Of a stretch of 64,000 nucleotides of DNA, positions 1 to 8,950 are shown piece by piece. The notes beneath the pieces were generated by a model. It was not told where the DNA came from. It searched no databases and was given only the letters and a program-made list of their open reading frames with translations. The position numbers and the translations under genes are program-made. The stretch covers positions 279,441-343,440 of the forward strand of contig NHEJ01000007.1 in assembly GCA_002170395.1 (NCBI GenBank). The letters run 5' to 3'. The stretch comes from Betaproteobacteria bacterium TMED82. Lineage in GTDB: Bacteria > Pseudomonadota > Gammaproteobacteria > Burkholderiales > Burkholderiaceae_A. How positions within the stretch are numbered: the stretch's first letter is position 1; every line of letters starts with the position of its first letter.

Positions 1-124
1 ACCAATTTTTTGAGTCGTAGGACTCACTAGCCCCGTCACTTAATGCACAAGCTAGTCCATCTGTGTGAAAAAAAAAAGAGTCTTCATTAGAGTTTGGAAA
101 TTCAACCTCTTTGGGAACAGTCAA
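1..124 (-). CDS. PP2C-type Ser/Thr protein phosphatase, N-terminal fragment (runs off window)
   Basis: Minus-strand reading frame, open from a TTG at 122-124 to the window edge, giving about 41 residues. It contains NEDSF, then HTDGLACALSDGASES. This is the usual start of PP2C phosphatases, where the Asp of the NED-like motif and the Asp of the SDGAS/ADG motif bind the catalytic metals. The frame crosses a run of ten T without breaking. It lies 28 bases downstream of the von Willebrand A gene on the same strand, so the two are probably co-transcribed. VWA plus PP2C pairs, often with a protein kinase, are known in TerY-type phosphorylation modules; whether a kinase follows cannot be seen. The start codon is uncertain because no strong ribosome-binding site precedes the TTG. 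Confidence 0.6.
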   Translation of the reverse strand, partial: MTVPKEVEFPNSNEDSFFFHTDGLACALSDGASESYDSKNW

Positions 125-152
125 AAATTGAAGGATCCGCATGAAGAGTTAG

Positions 153-1001
153 TTAACGTAACATCATCGAACTTGAAGATGCCCTTGTACCAATATCAAA
201 AAAGTCAACAATTTCGATTGGTTCGACATTATAAAAAAATCCTCTACTTCCATCGGAAATTGAATAGCCCTTTTCTCTCGCCGCAAGGGAAACTCCGTTA
301 GGTAGGGGGCTAGACATTCTAAAAAGACACTTACCATTTGAATCAGAAATTTGTGTATCAGTATATGGAAATTTAATAGACTTTGAATCGTCGTCAGAAG
401 TTAATAAATTAAATAATAAAACCTCACCATCCTCTGTACCAATTTGACACATTTGCCTAGCCACACCTTCAGGATCTCCATCCGAGGATGCTCCATCCGT
501 TACATGCAAAACTGTTGGAGGATAGGATTGAGGGTGATCATCACACCAATGGGCAAGTTCCACGGCTGCAACTTTGATGGCCTCTTTCATCGGAGTATTG
601 CCTTTAGCGGAGGGGACGAACCATACCGGGAATTTTGTTTTTTGTCTCATGGTGCGACCCTGATTATCGACTGACTTTGTGATTCTATCCTCAATAGCTA
701 CAGGAAACTTTTCAAATAGCGAAATTTCATTAAAAACATTACTTGCAAAAGCTCCTCCCAAAGGATTCTCTATGCCTTCGCCACCATAACCAATAACCCC
801 TAAGTCGAAATAATCTCTTACTCCTTCAGCTTTAGAACTACGAGAAATAAGATTCATCACCACGCGATTTAGTGCGTTAGCCACAAACTGAGCCTTAGAA
901 ATCATAAGATTCCCAGCCAGATCAGCCATGGAGCCAGATTGGTCAATCAAGAATAAAAAGGCTGTTGGGTTAGATCTACTTATTTCTGCTTCATAAGACA
1001 T
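153..1001 (-). CDS. von Willebrand factor type A domain protein (TerY-like)
   Basis: A 282-residue protein that is essentially one VWA domain. The metal-ion-dependent adhesion site is visible as DQSGS at residues 20-24, with a later threonine in GNTPMKEA and an aspartate in HVTDGAS. I chose the ATG at 999-1001 over an upstream ATG at 1086-1088 because GGAGGTATTT stands directly before it, an almost perfect ribosome-binding site. No signal peptide or membrane segment is seen, so it is probably cytoplasmic. The next gene downstream is a PP2C-like phosphatase. TerY-type VWA proteins bind partners in a metal-dependent way and occur with PP2C phosphatases and kinases, so a signalling or stress role is inferred. 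The partner is unknown. Confidence 0.75.
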   Translation of the reverse strand: MSYEAEISRSNPTAFLFLIDQSGSMADLAGNLMISKAQFVANALNRVVMNLISRSSKAEGVRDYFDLGVIGYGGEGIENPLGGAFASNVFNEISLFEKFPVAIEDRITKSVDNQGRTMRQKTKFPVWFVPSAKGNTPMKEAIKVAAVELAHWCDDHPQSYPPTVLHVTDGASSDGDPEGVARQMCQIGTEDGEVLLFNLLTSDDDSKSIKFPYTDTQISDSNGKCLFRMSSPLPNGVSLAAREKGYSISDGSRGFFYNVEPIEIVDFFDIGTRASSSSMMLR

Positions 1002-1847
1002 AAATACCTCCAGCATAAAGTTTAGCACGAGAGTAATTAAGCTTTGATAGGAAAGTTTACTTATTCCCACAATACATAATGTAAGCAAGGCTAAACCTCA
1101 AACAAAAAATATTCACTGTCCGCTTTATTGATAAAAACCCATGGATTTTTTCACCAATTCAATGACCAATTTAAGAGGAGAGAAAAAGCCTTCGGTAATA
1201 AATTAGTTATGAATATTGAAGTATAAAAATAAATGAGACCCAACTTAAGAATAACCAGAAGTAATCATAAAAAATAAAGTCTAAGTTAACTGATTTTTAC
1301 TTACTTAGCTACAAATATTGGAATGATGAACTTAGCTCTTATAAGGGAAGTGTGACCTAGTTTTCTTCAAAAACCAAAAATAACATTTTAAGAACCTTAT
1401 CTTTTCATTCTTTTCTGCTATTTTAATAATTTCTAATCGCACGCAAAAACTATAACAAAAATGAACTTAAATATAACCTTAATAGGTAACGACACCAATG
1501 TTACGATCTCAAAGATGTTTAAAACCGACATAATTCTTGAACTCAAGTTATCTAGTTCCTGTCCGGAGGCAGCTTTTATTTCTTTGCGGGAAAGTCGTGA
1601 GTGTTGAAACTTTTCAATGTCATCTAGGCCGAAAATATGGCAAGGAGAACAACCATAACGAATGAGGTAGTAAAGGATAGTGGTGCACAAGTAACAAAAT
1701 TGGCGGTGATAGAACCTTACGTCTAGGGTCTAACCTACTTCACTAAAGCTAGCTCTAATTAAAATCAATTCAATCAGTGTGAGTTGTACATAACGTAGGT
1801 AAGACATGTAAACTTTAATATGGTTTTACTTTTTATTAAATAACGCA
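1002..1847. other. Long AT-rich intergenic stretch, no convincing gene
   Basis: About 850 bases between the minus-strand VWA gene and the plus-strand adhesin-E-like gene. Both genes point away, so it should hold at least two promoters, but I see no clear sigma70 pair, structured RNA or repeat. A minus-strand frame at 1433-1690 could encode 85 residues with a hydrophobic C-terminus. It has no recognisable family and no good ribosome-binding site, and I do not call it. This is the largest non-coding stretch in the window. Confidence 0.5.
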
Positions 1848-2228
1848 ATGAAGGTTATAATCTTTTTCGTCCTTAATTTAAGTGTTTTGACGGCTAGCGC
1901 TTCCGAAGATTGGGAGCGGAAAGCTACTGGACCATTTTATGTAGAGTACTTTGGTGAGATTAATAAAATTGACGGTATAGCCACCCTGCAGATGTTACGT
2001 GATTATAATGAAAAAATAGAGTTTGATGGATTTCTAATAAAATCAGTGCAAACTTTAAGGGAGTTCGATTGTGGAGATAAAACCACGAAAGTACAAAAAT
2101 ATACCGGTTACGCAGATCAGATGGGAGAAGGGGAAATACTGTTTCAAAAGACCGGTGAGGATTCATGGGAAACAGTGGATAGCATGACTTTTTTGGAATT
2201 TGCGCTTAAATCAGCTTGTAAAGTTTAA
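1848..2228 (+). CDS. Small secreted protein resembling the surface-adhesin protein E family
   Basis: A 126-residue protein with an N-terminal signal peptide of about 18 residues (short basic start, hydrophobic core, cleavage near TASA-SE). The mature part follows the pattern of the Adhesin_E family common in betaproteobacteria: a tyrosine/aspartate-rich first strand, a LRDYN segment, a serine followed by a central FDC cysteine, an MGEGE glycine turn, a tryptophan near residue 105 and a C-terminal cysteine. The two cysteines probably form a disulfide in the periplasm or at the surface. The family is named from a Haemophilus adhesin, but most betaproteobacterial members have no proven function. 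It converges with the GGDEF gene, only 3 bases away. Confidence 0.6.
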   Translation: MKVIIFFVLNLSVLTASASEDWERKATGPFYVEYFGEINKIDGIATLQMLRDYNEKIEFDGFLIKSVQTLREFDCGDKTTKVQKYTGYADQMGEGEILFQKTGEDSWETVDSMTFLEFALKSACKV

Positions 2229-2231
2229 TTA

Positions 2232-3224
2232 CTAGTAATTAGACTCGAGTTCTTTATAAAAAGCAGTATGCGTTCCGGGAGTTCTTTTTGCTATTTTCGC
2301 AGCTATTTCAGCTCTCGCTATTAAATCATCACTATTTAATGAATCATCGGGGAAAACAGTTATACCAATACTTGCGGTGAGCTCTTTTCCGACTGGTAAA
2401 AGTCCTTTTCTGAAAATATTAGCAACCCTAGTGGCCACCGATTTTGTATCAAAGTCTGACCCAATATTTCGTAAAACAATTCCAAACCTGTCACCGCCGA
2501 TTCTTCCTACGAAGTCTCTCGGCGTTACGAAATTTTGAAGTTTGTTACCAATTTCAAATAAAACGTCATTCCCAAGATCAAAACCATACTTTGTATTAAT
2601 TGAGGTGAAATCATCTAGTGTAACAACCATACAAGCTATCATTGCTTTTTGACTTCTAGTATTTTGCATGGACTTCTTCAACTCACCTGCAAAGGATTCT
2701 AAATTAAATAAACCGGTAAGAGCATCTTTTTTAGATTGGTCTATCAGTTTTGATCTTTCAAATTCATAGTCGCTTCGTAACTGAAAAATATTTCCTAAAA
2801 TTTTACAATTAAATTCATAGAATTCAACTTGCTCTTTGGAGAGTAGATTGATATCGCTGTAGGCTATGGCTATTAATCTAGATTCTTCAAGCTTACCAAA
2901 AGGACAGGCATAGAAATCATATTTCTCTGACATCGTTCCCTCGTCGATGTCATCGATATAGTTATGATCTAATTTAATTGCTTTTTGATTTATTATTAAA
3001 TCCTTAGAAAAGGCTTCTTCCTCAAATACAATCGAAGTTGGTGTGCCCTTGTACGAAAAAAAAGTAGATAACGCACCCTCCGTGAATTCATCATGTTCGT
3101 TATCGACAGAAATAATCAATAATCCTTTAAGTGAAAGAACATCTACCAGAAATTCGGTCGCTGAACTTAAGTAGACTGAAGCCGGGGTTACTCCAGAAAG
3201 ATGTGCTAGTTTTTCCAACGACAA
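2232..3224 (-). CDS. GGDEF-domain protein with degenerate signature (GGDRF)
   Basis: A 330-residue protein. Residues about 1-150 look like a GAF-type sensory domain and residues about 160-325 are a GGDEF domain, starting at KDALTGLFN and including a metal-binding-type Asp at 204. The signature at 243-247 reads GGDRF, so the fourth residue is Arg instead of Glu. No RxxD inhibitory site precedes it. Loss of that Glu usually weakens or abolishes diguanylate cyclase activity, so it may instead bind GTP or act as a c-di-GMP-related regulator (inference). The TTG start at 3222-3224 is supported by AGGAG nine bases upstream. There is no membrane segment. Confidence 0.8.
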   Translation of the reverse strand: MSLEKLAHLSGVTPASVYLSSATEFLVDVLSLKGLLIISVDNEHDEFTEGALSTFFSYKGTPTSIVFEEEAFSKDLIINQKAIKLDHNYIDDIDEGTMSEKYDFYACPFGKLEESRLIAIAYSDINLLSKEQVEFYEFNCKILGNIFQLRSDYEFERSKLIDQSKKDALTGLFNLESFAGELKKSMQNTRSQKAMIACMVVTLDDFTSINTKYGFDLGNDVLFEIGNKLQNFVTPRDFVGRIGGDRFGIVLRNIGSDFDTKSVATRVANIFRKGLLPVGKELTASIGITVFPDDSLNSDDLIARAEIAAKIAKRTPGTHTAFYKELESNY

Positions 3225-3328
3225 TTTGTTGAACTCCTCTAAATTGACGAACCTTTATCAAACAGCTTACAGCAGTTAAACCTAGAAAACTACCCACACA
3301 GACAAATTTAAAAAAAAATGATGAGTTA

Positions 3329-4303
3329 CTATTTTTTTGAAATGGTCAACACGTCTCGTTTAGCTTTATTTACTAACTGTTTTGCACTTAAAGGAGGCAT
3401 CCTAAAAGTTTCCTCTCTCGATGAAGCGCGTAACAGAAAATCGTCTTCATTTTTCAATTTCAATAATTTGAAGGTATGGGAGACGTTATTTTTTAAAGAA
3501 ATTTTAAATTCTATAGGTTTTTTTGACCGATCAATATTTTTAATATCGTCGGGGGAGGCTAAACTACTCACTTGAATGTCCGCTAGTTGCCTCACCAAAT
3601 CGTTTATTTCCACTTGAGAGGGGACCATATTTTTTTTCAGATCTTTAATGCCCCACTGTTTTTTTTGCGAGGTAGAACTTTCTATATTATCAGGGGCGTT
3701 TTCGGACTTAACCATCTTATTTGAAATTTTGATCGAGCCAATGGAAACCTCTTGTACGTGTTCCGACGGAAATACGAAAATGTCTCTCTTAAGCCAGTCA
3801 GATGATTGCAGCTCAATATCGCCAGCAGCAAACTTAACAGAAAAAACTTTAGTTTCTCCCCCTCTTCGAACATGGGTTTGTCTTAAGGCAGCGGCGGTAC
3901 CGAAGAAGAGAACTTCCGATAATTCACCATCCTTATAAATCATTATTTGCCTCTCAAAATCCTTGTCTGATACTCTAAGTCTTGCGAAAGAGGTCTCCTG
4001 TTGAGACACTTGAACTCCTTCTTTGAGGTCGAATAGCCGGCCTAGTAACTGTTCAACTGCAGCATTGTTAGCAGGAAAGTTTTTTTCTTTTGGCAGAACC
4101 CAAGAATCTACTTTTTTCGTTAAGGTTACGCTCGTATCACTAGGACCTTTCAGAATTATTTTCGAAATATCAGCCTTTTGTATTGATATTAATGGGCTAG
4201 GCTCCGGGGAGGCTGATAACTTCCCAAAATTATAGAAAACTACTGCGCTCAATAGCACCTGGAATACTAACAGATAAAGGAGATAGCGGTTTACATTATC
4301 CAT
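3329..4303 (-). CDS. DUF4340 domain protein of Gld-type ABC cluster
   Basis: A 324-residue protein with one N-terminal membrane anchor (residues about 7-27) and a large soluble region, probably periplasmic. The pattern VDSWVLPKEKNFPANNAAVEQLLGRL followed by repeated short beta segments matches DUF4340, which regularly accompanies GldG-type ABC transporters. It starts 13 bases after the fused permease-GldG gene on the same strand and is the last gene of a three-gene operon. Its molecular role is unknown. It may be an accessory or substrate-recognition subunit facing the periplasm. Confidence 0.75.
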   Translation of the reverse strand: MDNVNRYLLYLLVFQVLLSAVVFYNFGKLSASPEPSPLISIQKADISKIILKGPSDTSVTLTKKVDSWVLPKEKNFPANNAAVEQLLGRLFDLKEGVQVSQQETSFARLRVSDKDFERQIMIYKDGELSEVLFFGTAAALRQTHVRRGGETKVFSVKFAAGDIELQSSDWLKRDIFVFPSEHVQEVSIGSIKISNKMVKSENAPDNIESSTSQKKQWGIKDLKKNMVPSQVEINDLVRQLADIQVSSLASPDDIKNIDRSKKPIEFKISLKNNVSHTFKLLKLKNEDDFLLRASSREETFRMPPLSAKQLVNKAKRDVLTISKK

Positions 4304-4316
4304 AAAATATTTATAT

Positions 4317-7118
4317 TTAAACTTTCGATAGTAGTTTTGTATAACGCAATTGATCTAATCTTAGAGATCTGCGGCGTAATAACCAGATAATCCCGAGCCC
4401 TAGCAGAGCTAGAATGTAGTTAGCAATCTCCCACAGTTGTTGACTCTGATCTACCATGGGCTCTAAAGTCCTAGCAAACTGAGACTTACCCCTTAAGTTT
4501 AGTAAACTCTCATCTTCCGTCGACCAGTCAACGGCATTTTGCACAAATTCAAGAGGTTTAGTGTATAAGGTGTTAAGGGCGTAAGAGGCCAAATCTATTG
4601 ACCCATCTGCTCCAAAACTGTTGCTTGCGATAAGAACTAGGCGAGAGGACTTGGGAGACTTTAAAACCAGGCTCTCTAAACTTACTTCATCATTCTTCAT
4701 TTCCTCTGAATTACTAAAATAAGATTCAAATGGTCCACTCGCGGCAACGGCTAAGACTTCTGCGTTTCTTTCTGAAACATCTGAAAAGCCCGTGTCAGGA
4801 TAATTTTCATAGTCAGGAACTACATTCAAGTTGTCAGAGGTCCAGCTTGAGCGTGAGCTTTCAAGCAAACTTACAACGTTGTTATTTTCTGTTAATTCCC
4901 CATCTACAATGATCGGAGAGGACCAGTTTAACGTCATTTGATTTAACGCCGATGTGATCGGATGAGTTTGATTTATACCCGTACCGCGAATATCAGGAAA
5001 ATGAGGGTAGGGAAGTAGCTGAATTTCCCTAACCGGAATACCTCCAATAAATCTCTGAACTGGAATGGGCAAAGAAGCACTCTTGGGGTCTAATACCATT
5101 TCAGGTTCAATTTCAAATCCTAATTTAGACAGCCAGTCTTCTACACCCGAATTGTAAGCTTTAGCATCAATAGATTGGCCAACTGTGACATTGAATGGAG
5201 AGGTAGCCAAAACGACGCTACCTCCCCTCATTAAAAACTGATCAATTGCTCTTAATTGCATATCATTAGTTTTATTAGGGGCGAGGAGGAGAAGCATATC
5301 AGCATCTTCTGGGACTTCTCCTTCTTCAAGATCAGTTTCAGCGACCTTTAGGTTCTCAGACAAAACTTGTTTAAGTCTAGTGAAGTTTTGATTACGGTTG
5401 CTTGGGGTGACTAGTGCAACTGTTCTCAAGTAGCCGGGAGCCAACCGCTTTAGCGCACTGTTAATAGACCTTTTTAGCGACTCTTTATCGAGAGATTCGC
5501 CAAACTGGACTTTTTCAACATTTTCCCCCGATTCAACAAATATGCTAAACCAGAAAGGTTTCGGATCTAAAATGCTTGCAACCTGAGCTTTAACCCCGTA
5601 TGCGTCATTCAACTTAACAGCCAAATCTTGGTCTTTTTCGGGGTCGAGAACCGCAAAATTAAACGACTCTTTGTAATCCTTTTTATAATCAAGGGCAATA
5701 TTTTTTAATTCATTAAATACTGGTACTAACTCTTTTGGCAGCGATTCTGTTTCTGATATGTACATCTTGAGAAAAACTGGTTCTTTGACGCTATCGAGTG
5801 GACTTCCCTCAGCTCTAAAAGACGCGGTGGTTTTTTTAATAGCCCTAGTGATTGAATACTCAGGATTCTTGAGTCTCACATCAACACCAGCTTCAGTAGA
5901 ACTGGCCTTTGCCTCAATTAAAGCAGCATAGCTCAATTTTTCAAACTGATCGCCATAAGCTATTACAATATCAAAATAAGAGTTCACTACTTCAGCCTGA
6001 TGTCTACTGGCAGTTTGAAAAGGCACAGGACGCACTCCATATTTGCTGGCCGCTTCCTCTTCTAATTCGCTATTTCTCTGAGGATCTATAAGCTCTAACG
6101 TTATGTTGCCTTTACCCGCCACCTGGTATTCTTTGAGTAAATCTTTTAGTTGCGGGACAAGTGGAGATAACAAGGGGTGGGATCTTTCGGAAAAATAGGC
6201 TCGTATCAGCAAAGGCTCTTTCAGTTCCTTTATTTGTGATTTAGTGGTCTTTGACAGGGAGTAAAGAGAGCCTTGAGTTAAATCTAATCTAAAGTTGTTG
6301 ATTGGGCTCAACCATAAATTAATCAAAAAGGCATTGATGATTGCTAAAAGACAAAAAATTCTCCAACCGCGATGTTTTTCTGAATTACCGTCTTTAGGCC
6401 ATCGAGAACTCTCGAGACTGTAGAAATTTAAGGTAAGAAAAATAAAAACGATGGACAAATAATAGATTAAATCTCTGCTGTCAATTACTCCCCGGGTTAT
6501 CGACTCAAATCTGGCTCCAGTTCCCAATAAATTAAAGATCGCTGCGATTTCATTCCCCAATAAACCGGTAATGATAGGGCTCCCCAGAATGTAAAAAAAA
6601 CCGCAGACCAAAGTGGTTAGAATTAAGGCAACAATTGGATTATCTGTCCTTCCACTAGTAAATAAACCTATGGCAATATAGGCGGCGGCCAAGAAGAAAG
6701 TTGCGATGTAACCTCCAATAACTGGGCCCCAGTCGATGGGTCCCAAAAGGCTGACAGTTATAGGTATAGGAGCTGTAAGAACCATAGCGAGACTAACCAA
6801 CTTTAGCGCCGCTATGAATTTACCAATGATTATTTTTTCATTTCCTACCGGGGAAGTAATAAGTGCCTCGACGGTTCCGGATCGCTTTTCCTCGGACCAC
6901 GATCTCATTGTAAGCGAAGCAACTAAAAAAATTAACAATAACGGAAACCATTGGAATAGCGGTCGTATGTCAGCTATATTTCTTACAAAAAATGTTTCTA
7001 CCCAGAAAAAAACAAAAAGGCTGCTACCAATAAAGGCTCCAAGAAAAAGATATGCGGCGGGAGAAGAAAAGAAGCTTTTGTATTCCTTTTTTGCTACATA
7101 AAGTATTTCATTCATCAC
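4317..7118 (-). CDS. Fused ABC-2 permease and GldG-like auxiliary protein
   Basis: A 933-residue protein. Residues about 1-240 form an ABC-2 type permease with six predicted membrane helices. A further helix near 250-270 leads into a long GldG-like soluble region: the DUF7088-type part near QIKELKEPLLIRAYFS, then the ABC_transp_aux part with MLLLLAPN and GGSVVLATSPF. The C-terminus has one helix (about 895-915) and an arginine-rich tail. In Bacteroidetes GldF and GldG are separate gliding-motility proteins; in proteobacteria the fused form is common and not tied to gliding. The start is GTG at 7116-7118 or ATG at 7113-7115, only a few bases after the ATPase gene stop, so translation is coupled. 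Substrate unknown. Confidence 0.85.
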   Translation of the reverse strand: MMNEILYVAKKEYKSFFSSPAAYLFLGAFIGSSLFVFFWVETFFVRNIADIRPLFQWFPLLLIFLVASLTMRSWSEEKRSGTVEALITSPVGNEKIIIGKFIAALKLVSLAMVLTAPIPITVSLLGPIDWGPVIGGYIATFFLAAAYIAIGLFTSGRTDNPIVALILTTLVCGFFYILGSPIITGLLGNEIAAIFNLLGTGARFESITRGVIDSRDLIYYLSIVFIFLTLNFYSLESSRWPKDGNSEKHRGWRIFCLLAIINAFLINLWLSPINNFRLDLTQGSLYSLSKTTKSQIKELKEPLLIRAYFSERSHPLLSPLVPQLKDLLKEYQVAGKGNITLELIDPQRNSELEEEAASKYGVRPVPFQTASRHQAEVVNSYFDIVIAYGDQFEKLSYAALIEAKASSTEAGVDVRLKNPEYSITRAIKKTTASFRAEGSPLDSVKEPVFLKMYISETESLPKELVPVFNELKNIALDYKKDYKESFNFAVLDPEKDQDLAVKLNDAYGVKAQVASILDPKPFWFSIFVESGENVEKVQFGESLDKESLKRSINSALKRLAPGYLRTVALVTPSNRNQNFTRLKQVLSENLKVAETDLEEGEVPEDADMLLLLAPNKTNDMQLRAIDQFLMRGGSVVLATSPFNVTVGQSIDAKAYNSGVEDWLSKLGFEIEPEMVLDPKSASLPIPVQRFIGGIPVREIQLLPYPHFPDIRGTGINQTHPITSALNQMTLNWSSPIIVDGELTENNNVVSLLESSRSSWTSDNLNVVPDYENYPDTGFSDVSERNAEVLAVAASGPFESYFSNSEEMKNDEVSLESLVLKSPKSSRLVLIASNSFGADGSIDLASYALNTLYTKPLEFVQNAVDWSTEDESLLNLRGKSQFARTLEPMVDQSQQLWEIANYILALLGLGIIWLLRRRSLRLDQLRYTKLLSKV

Positions 7119-7119
7119 T

Positions 7120-8034
7120 TCACTTACCCTCTGTACTTACCTCTGAAAAGACACTTTCTAGATCTCTCCTTTGAGGAACAATAGTTCTAATTTTCAGCCT
7201 TTTGTTTACAAGTTTATTCACTAGTTCTGGCAACTCATTCTCCTCTATTTGGATTGATATATTATCGGTTTCTTCACCTTTATCGATACCAACGTGTGTA
7301 ATATTACAAAATTCTTTAAATAATTTAGCTAGATCCACATCACTTTTGGAGAGGCTTAATACAAACTTATTTTTCGTTTGTAGTTCGCTAATTTTTGAGT
7401 CGATAACAAGTTTACCGTTTCTCATGATGAGAACTCTTTCACAAATCGCCTGTACTTCCTGTAAAACATGCGTTGAAACTATTATTGTTGAAGTTTCAGC
7501 CAACTCTCTAATGAGACTCCTCATTTGAAGAATCTGATTTGGATCTAAGCCATTTGTTGGTTCGTCCAGAATTAATATATCCGGCACGTGAAGTAACGCT
7601 TGAGCAACTCCCACTCTTTGTCTGTAACCTCTTGATAAAGTATGAATAAAAGAAGTGGCTTTCTCTTTGAGTGATGTTCTTCGAATAGCGTTGGAAACCA
7701 AAGAGTCCAACTCACCGTCTCTAACACCGTGTAACTTTCCTTGATACTCCAAATAATCAATTACCTTCATCTCAGGCCAAACTGGGCAATTTTCAGGCAG
7801 GTAACCAATCTTTCTCTTTATTAATTGGTCGTCCACCCCTAGCTTTAATCCGTCTATCTTTACAGTACCGCCTGAGGCTTCAATGTAGCCTGTTAAAATT
7901 TTCATAACAGTTGTTTTCCCTGCTCCGTTGTGACCAAGCAAACCCACAACTTCTCCTCTTCTAACTGAGAAGCTCACGTCATCCACGGCTTTTGTATCTC
8001 CGTATGACCTAGAAAGATTGGAAACAGTTATCAT
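7120..8034 (-). CDS. ABC transporter ATPase, GldA-like
   Basis: A 304-residue nucleotide-binding subunit and first gene of the Gld-type operon. Walker A is GHNGAGKTTV (about residues 34-43), the signature is LSRGYRQRVGVAQ, and Walker B is ILILDEPTNGLDP followed by the H-loop STH. The C-terminal 80 residues form the extra domain usual in CcmA/GldA-type ATPases. It should energise the fused permease encoded just downstream. The gene is divergent from the FAH hydrolase gene, with about 80 bases between them. Confidence 0.88.
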   Translation of the reverse strand: MITVSNLSRSYGDTKAVDDVSFSVRRGEVVGLLGHNGAGKTTVMKILTGYIEASGGTVKIDGLKLGVDDQLIKRKIGYLPENCPVWPEMKVIDYLEYQGKLHGVRDGELDSLVSNAIRRTSLKEKATSFIHTLSRGYRQRVGVAQALLHVPDILILDEPTNGLDPNQILQMRSLIRELAETSTIIVSTHVLQEVQAICERVLIMRNGKLVIDSKISELQTKNKFVLSLSKSDVDLAKLFKEFCNITHVGIDKGEETDNISIQIEENELPELVNKLVNKRLKIRTIVPQRRDLESVFSEVSTEGK

Positions 8035-8117
8035 ATCGTATACTCACAAATTAACACCAAATTAAACCATAAATCTTAGCAGAAAGTTCCCGAGGAAAAC
8101 CCTATATAAGAGCGAGA

Positions 8118-8822
8118 ATGAAAGTTATGGACATGTTTTCACATTGTTATCAAGCTAACCCCTTAAAAATTTTCGGATCGAAAAAAACCGTTTTTGCTAG
8201 AAGAGTTTACTGCATTGGTGCTAATTATCTCAAGCATGTCGAAGAAATGAAGCTCTCGGTAGAAGAGAGCCCTTGCTATTTCATGAAGCCCCCGGACACT
8301 GTTTTTTCGGTGAATCCGGAAAACGTTGCATCAATAGAGTATCCGTTAGCCACAGATTTATTACATCATGAGATAGAGTTAGTGGTTATTTTGGGTAAAG
8401 AAGGTGTACAAGTAAGTACCAAAGATGCTGAAAAAATGATTTATGGTTGTGCCGTTGGTCTAGATTTAACGAGGCGAGATTTACAAAAAAACTTACGAAG
8501 TAGAGGGAATCCTTGGGAGTTGGCAAAGGTTTTTGAACAAGCTGCGCCAATCGGTTTAATCCATAAATTTTCAGATATCAAAAACATTCGTAAAATGAAA
8601 TTATCTCTTTTCGTAAATGGACAACTGCGACAAAACTCCTCTACTCAAAATATGAGGTTTGATGTTGCTCAAATTATCTCAAATCTTTCAACGTTTTTTC
8701 ATCTGCGCCCAGGAGACATTCTCTTCACCGGCACTCCAGAGGGGGTCGGGAAGTTAGTCAAAGGTGATTCAGTGAGAGCTGAAATCGAGACTCTTTCTCC
8801 CTTAAACATCAGGATAACTTGA
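8118..8822 (+). CDS. Fumarylacetoacetate hydrolase family protein
   Basis: A 234-residue single-domain FAH-family enzyme. The YCIGANYLKHVEEM segment, the metal-ligand HHEIELVV (two glutamates), the GLDLTRRDLQ aspartate and the GDILFTGTPEGVG loop are all present. Members cleave or decarboxylate acylpyruvates and related 2-keto acids with Mg2+ or Mn2+. Candidate activities are acylpyruvase, oxaloacetate tautomerase/decarboxylase or 2-keto-pentenoate hydratase; the sequence alone does not decide. The start is ATG 8118 or the in-frame ATG 8127. An OFA-type carboxylate carrier follows 128 bases later on the same strand, which makes a link to organic-acid uptake possible. Confidence 0.82.
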   Translation: MKVMDMFSHCYQANPLKIFGSKKTVFARRVYCIGANYLKHVEEMKLSVEESPCYFMKPPDTVFSVNPENVASIEYPLATDLLHHEIELVVILGKEGVQVSTKDAEKMIYGCAVGLDLTRRDLQKNLRSRGNPWELAKVFEQAAPIGLIHKFSDIKNIRKMKLSLFVNGQLRQNSSTQNMRFDVAQIISNLSTFFHLRPGDILFTGTPEGVGKLVKGDSVRAEIETLSPLNIRIT

Positions 8823-8950
8823 CTAAAAAGTAATTTTTCGATGGTCAATGAAATTATAGATGTCATGAAGTAAATAGTTAGTAGACAGAAACAGGGAATT
8901 CAGTTTAATCTAGTGAGCTAACAAAATATTAATAATCAATGGAGAAAAAA

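Noticed and set aside
65-301. Plus-strand 78-residue frame
   Set aside because: Lies opposite the end of the VWA gene and the PP2C start, both of which have clear motifs; basic, low-information product.
1433-1690. Minus-strand 85-residue frame in the long intergenic stretch
   Set aside because: No family resemblance, no convincing ribosome-binding site, and composition like the surrounding AT-rich DNA; the hydrophobic C-terminus is easily produced by T-rich sequence.
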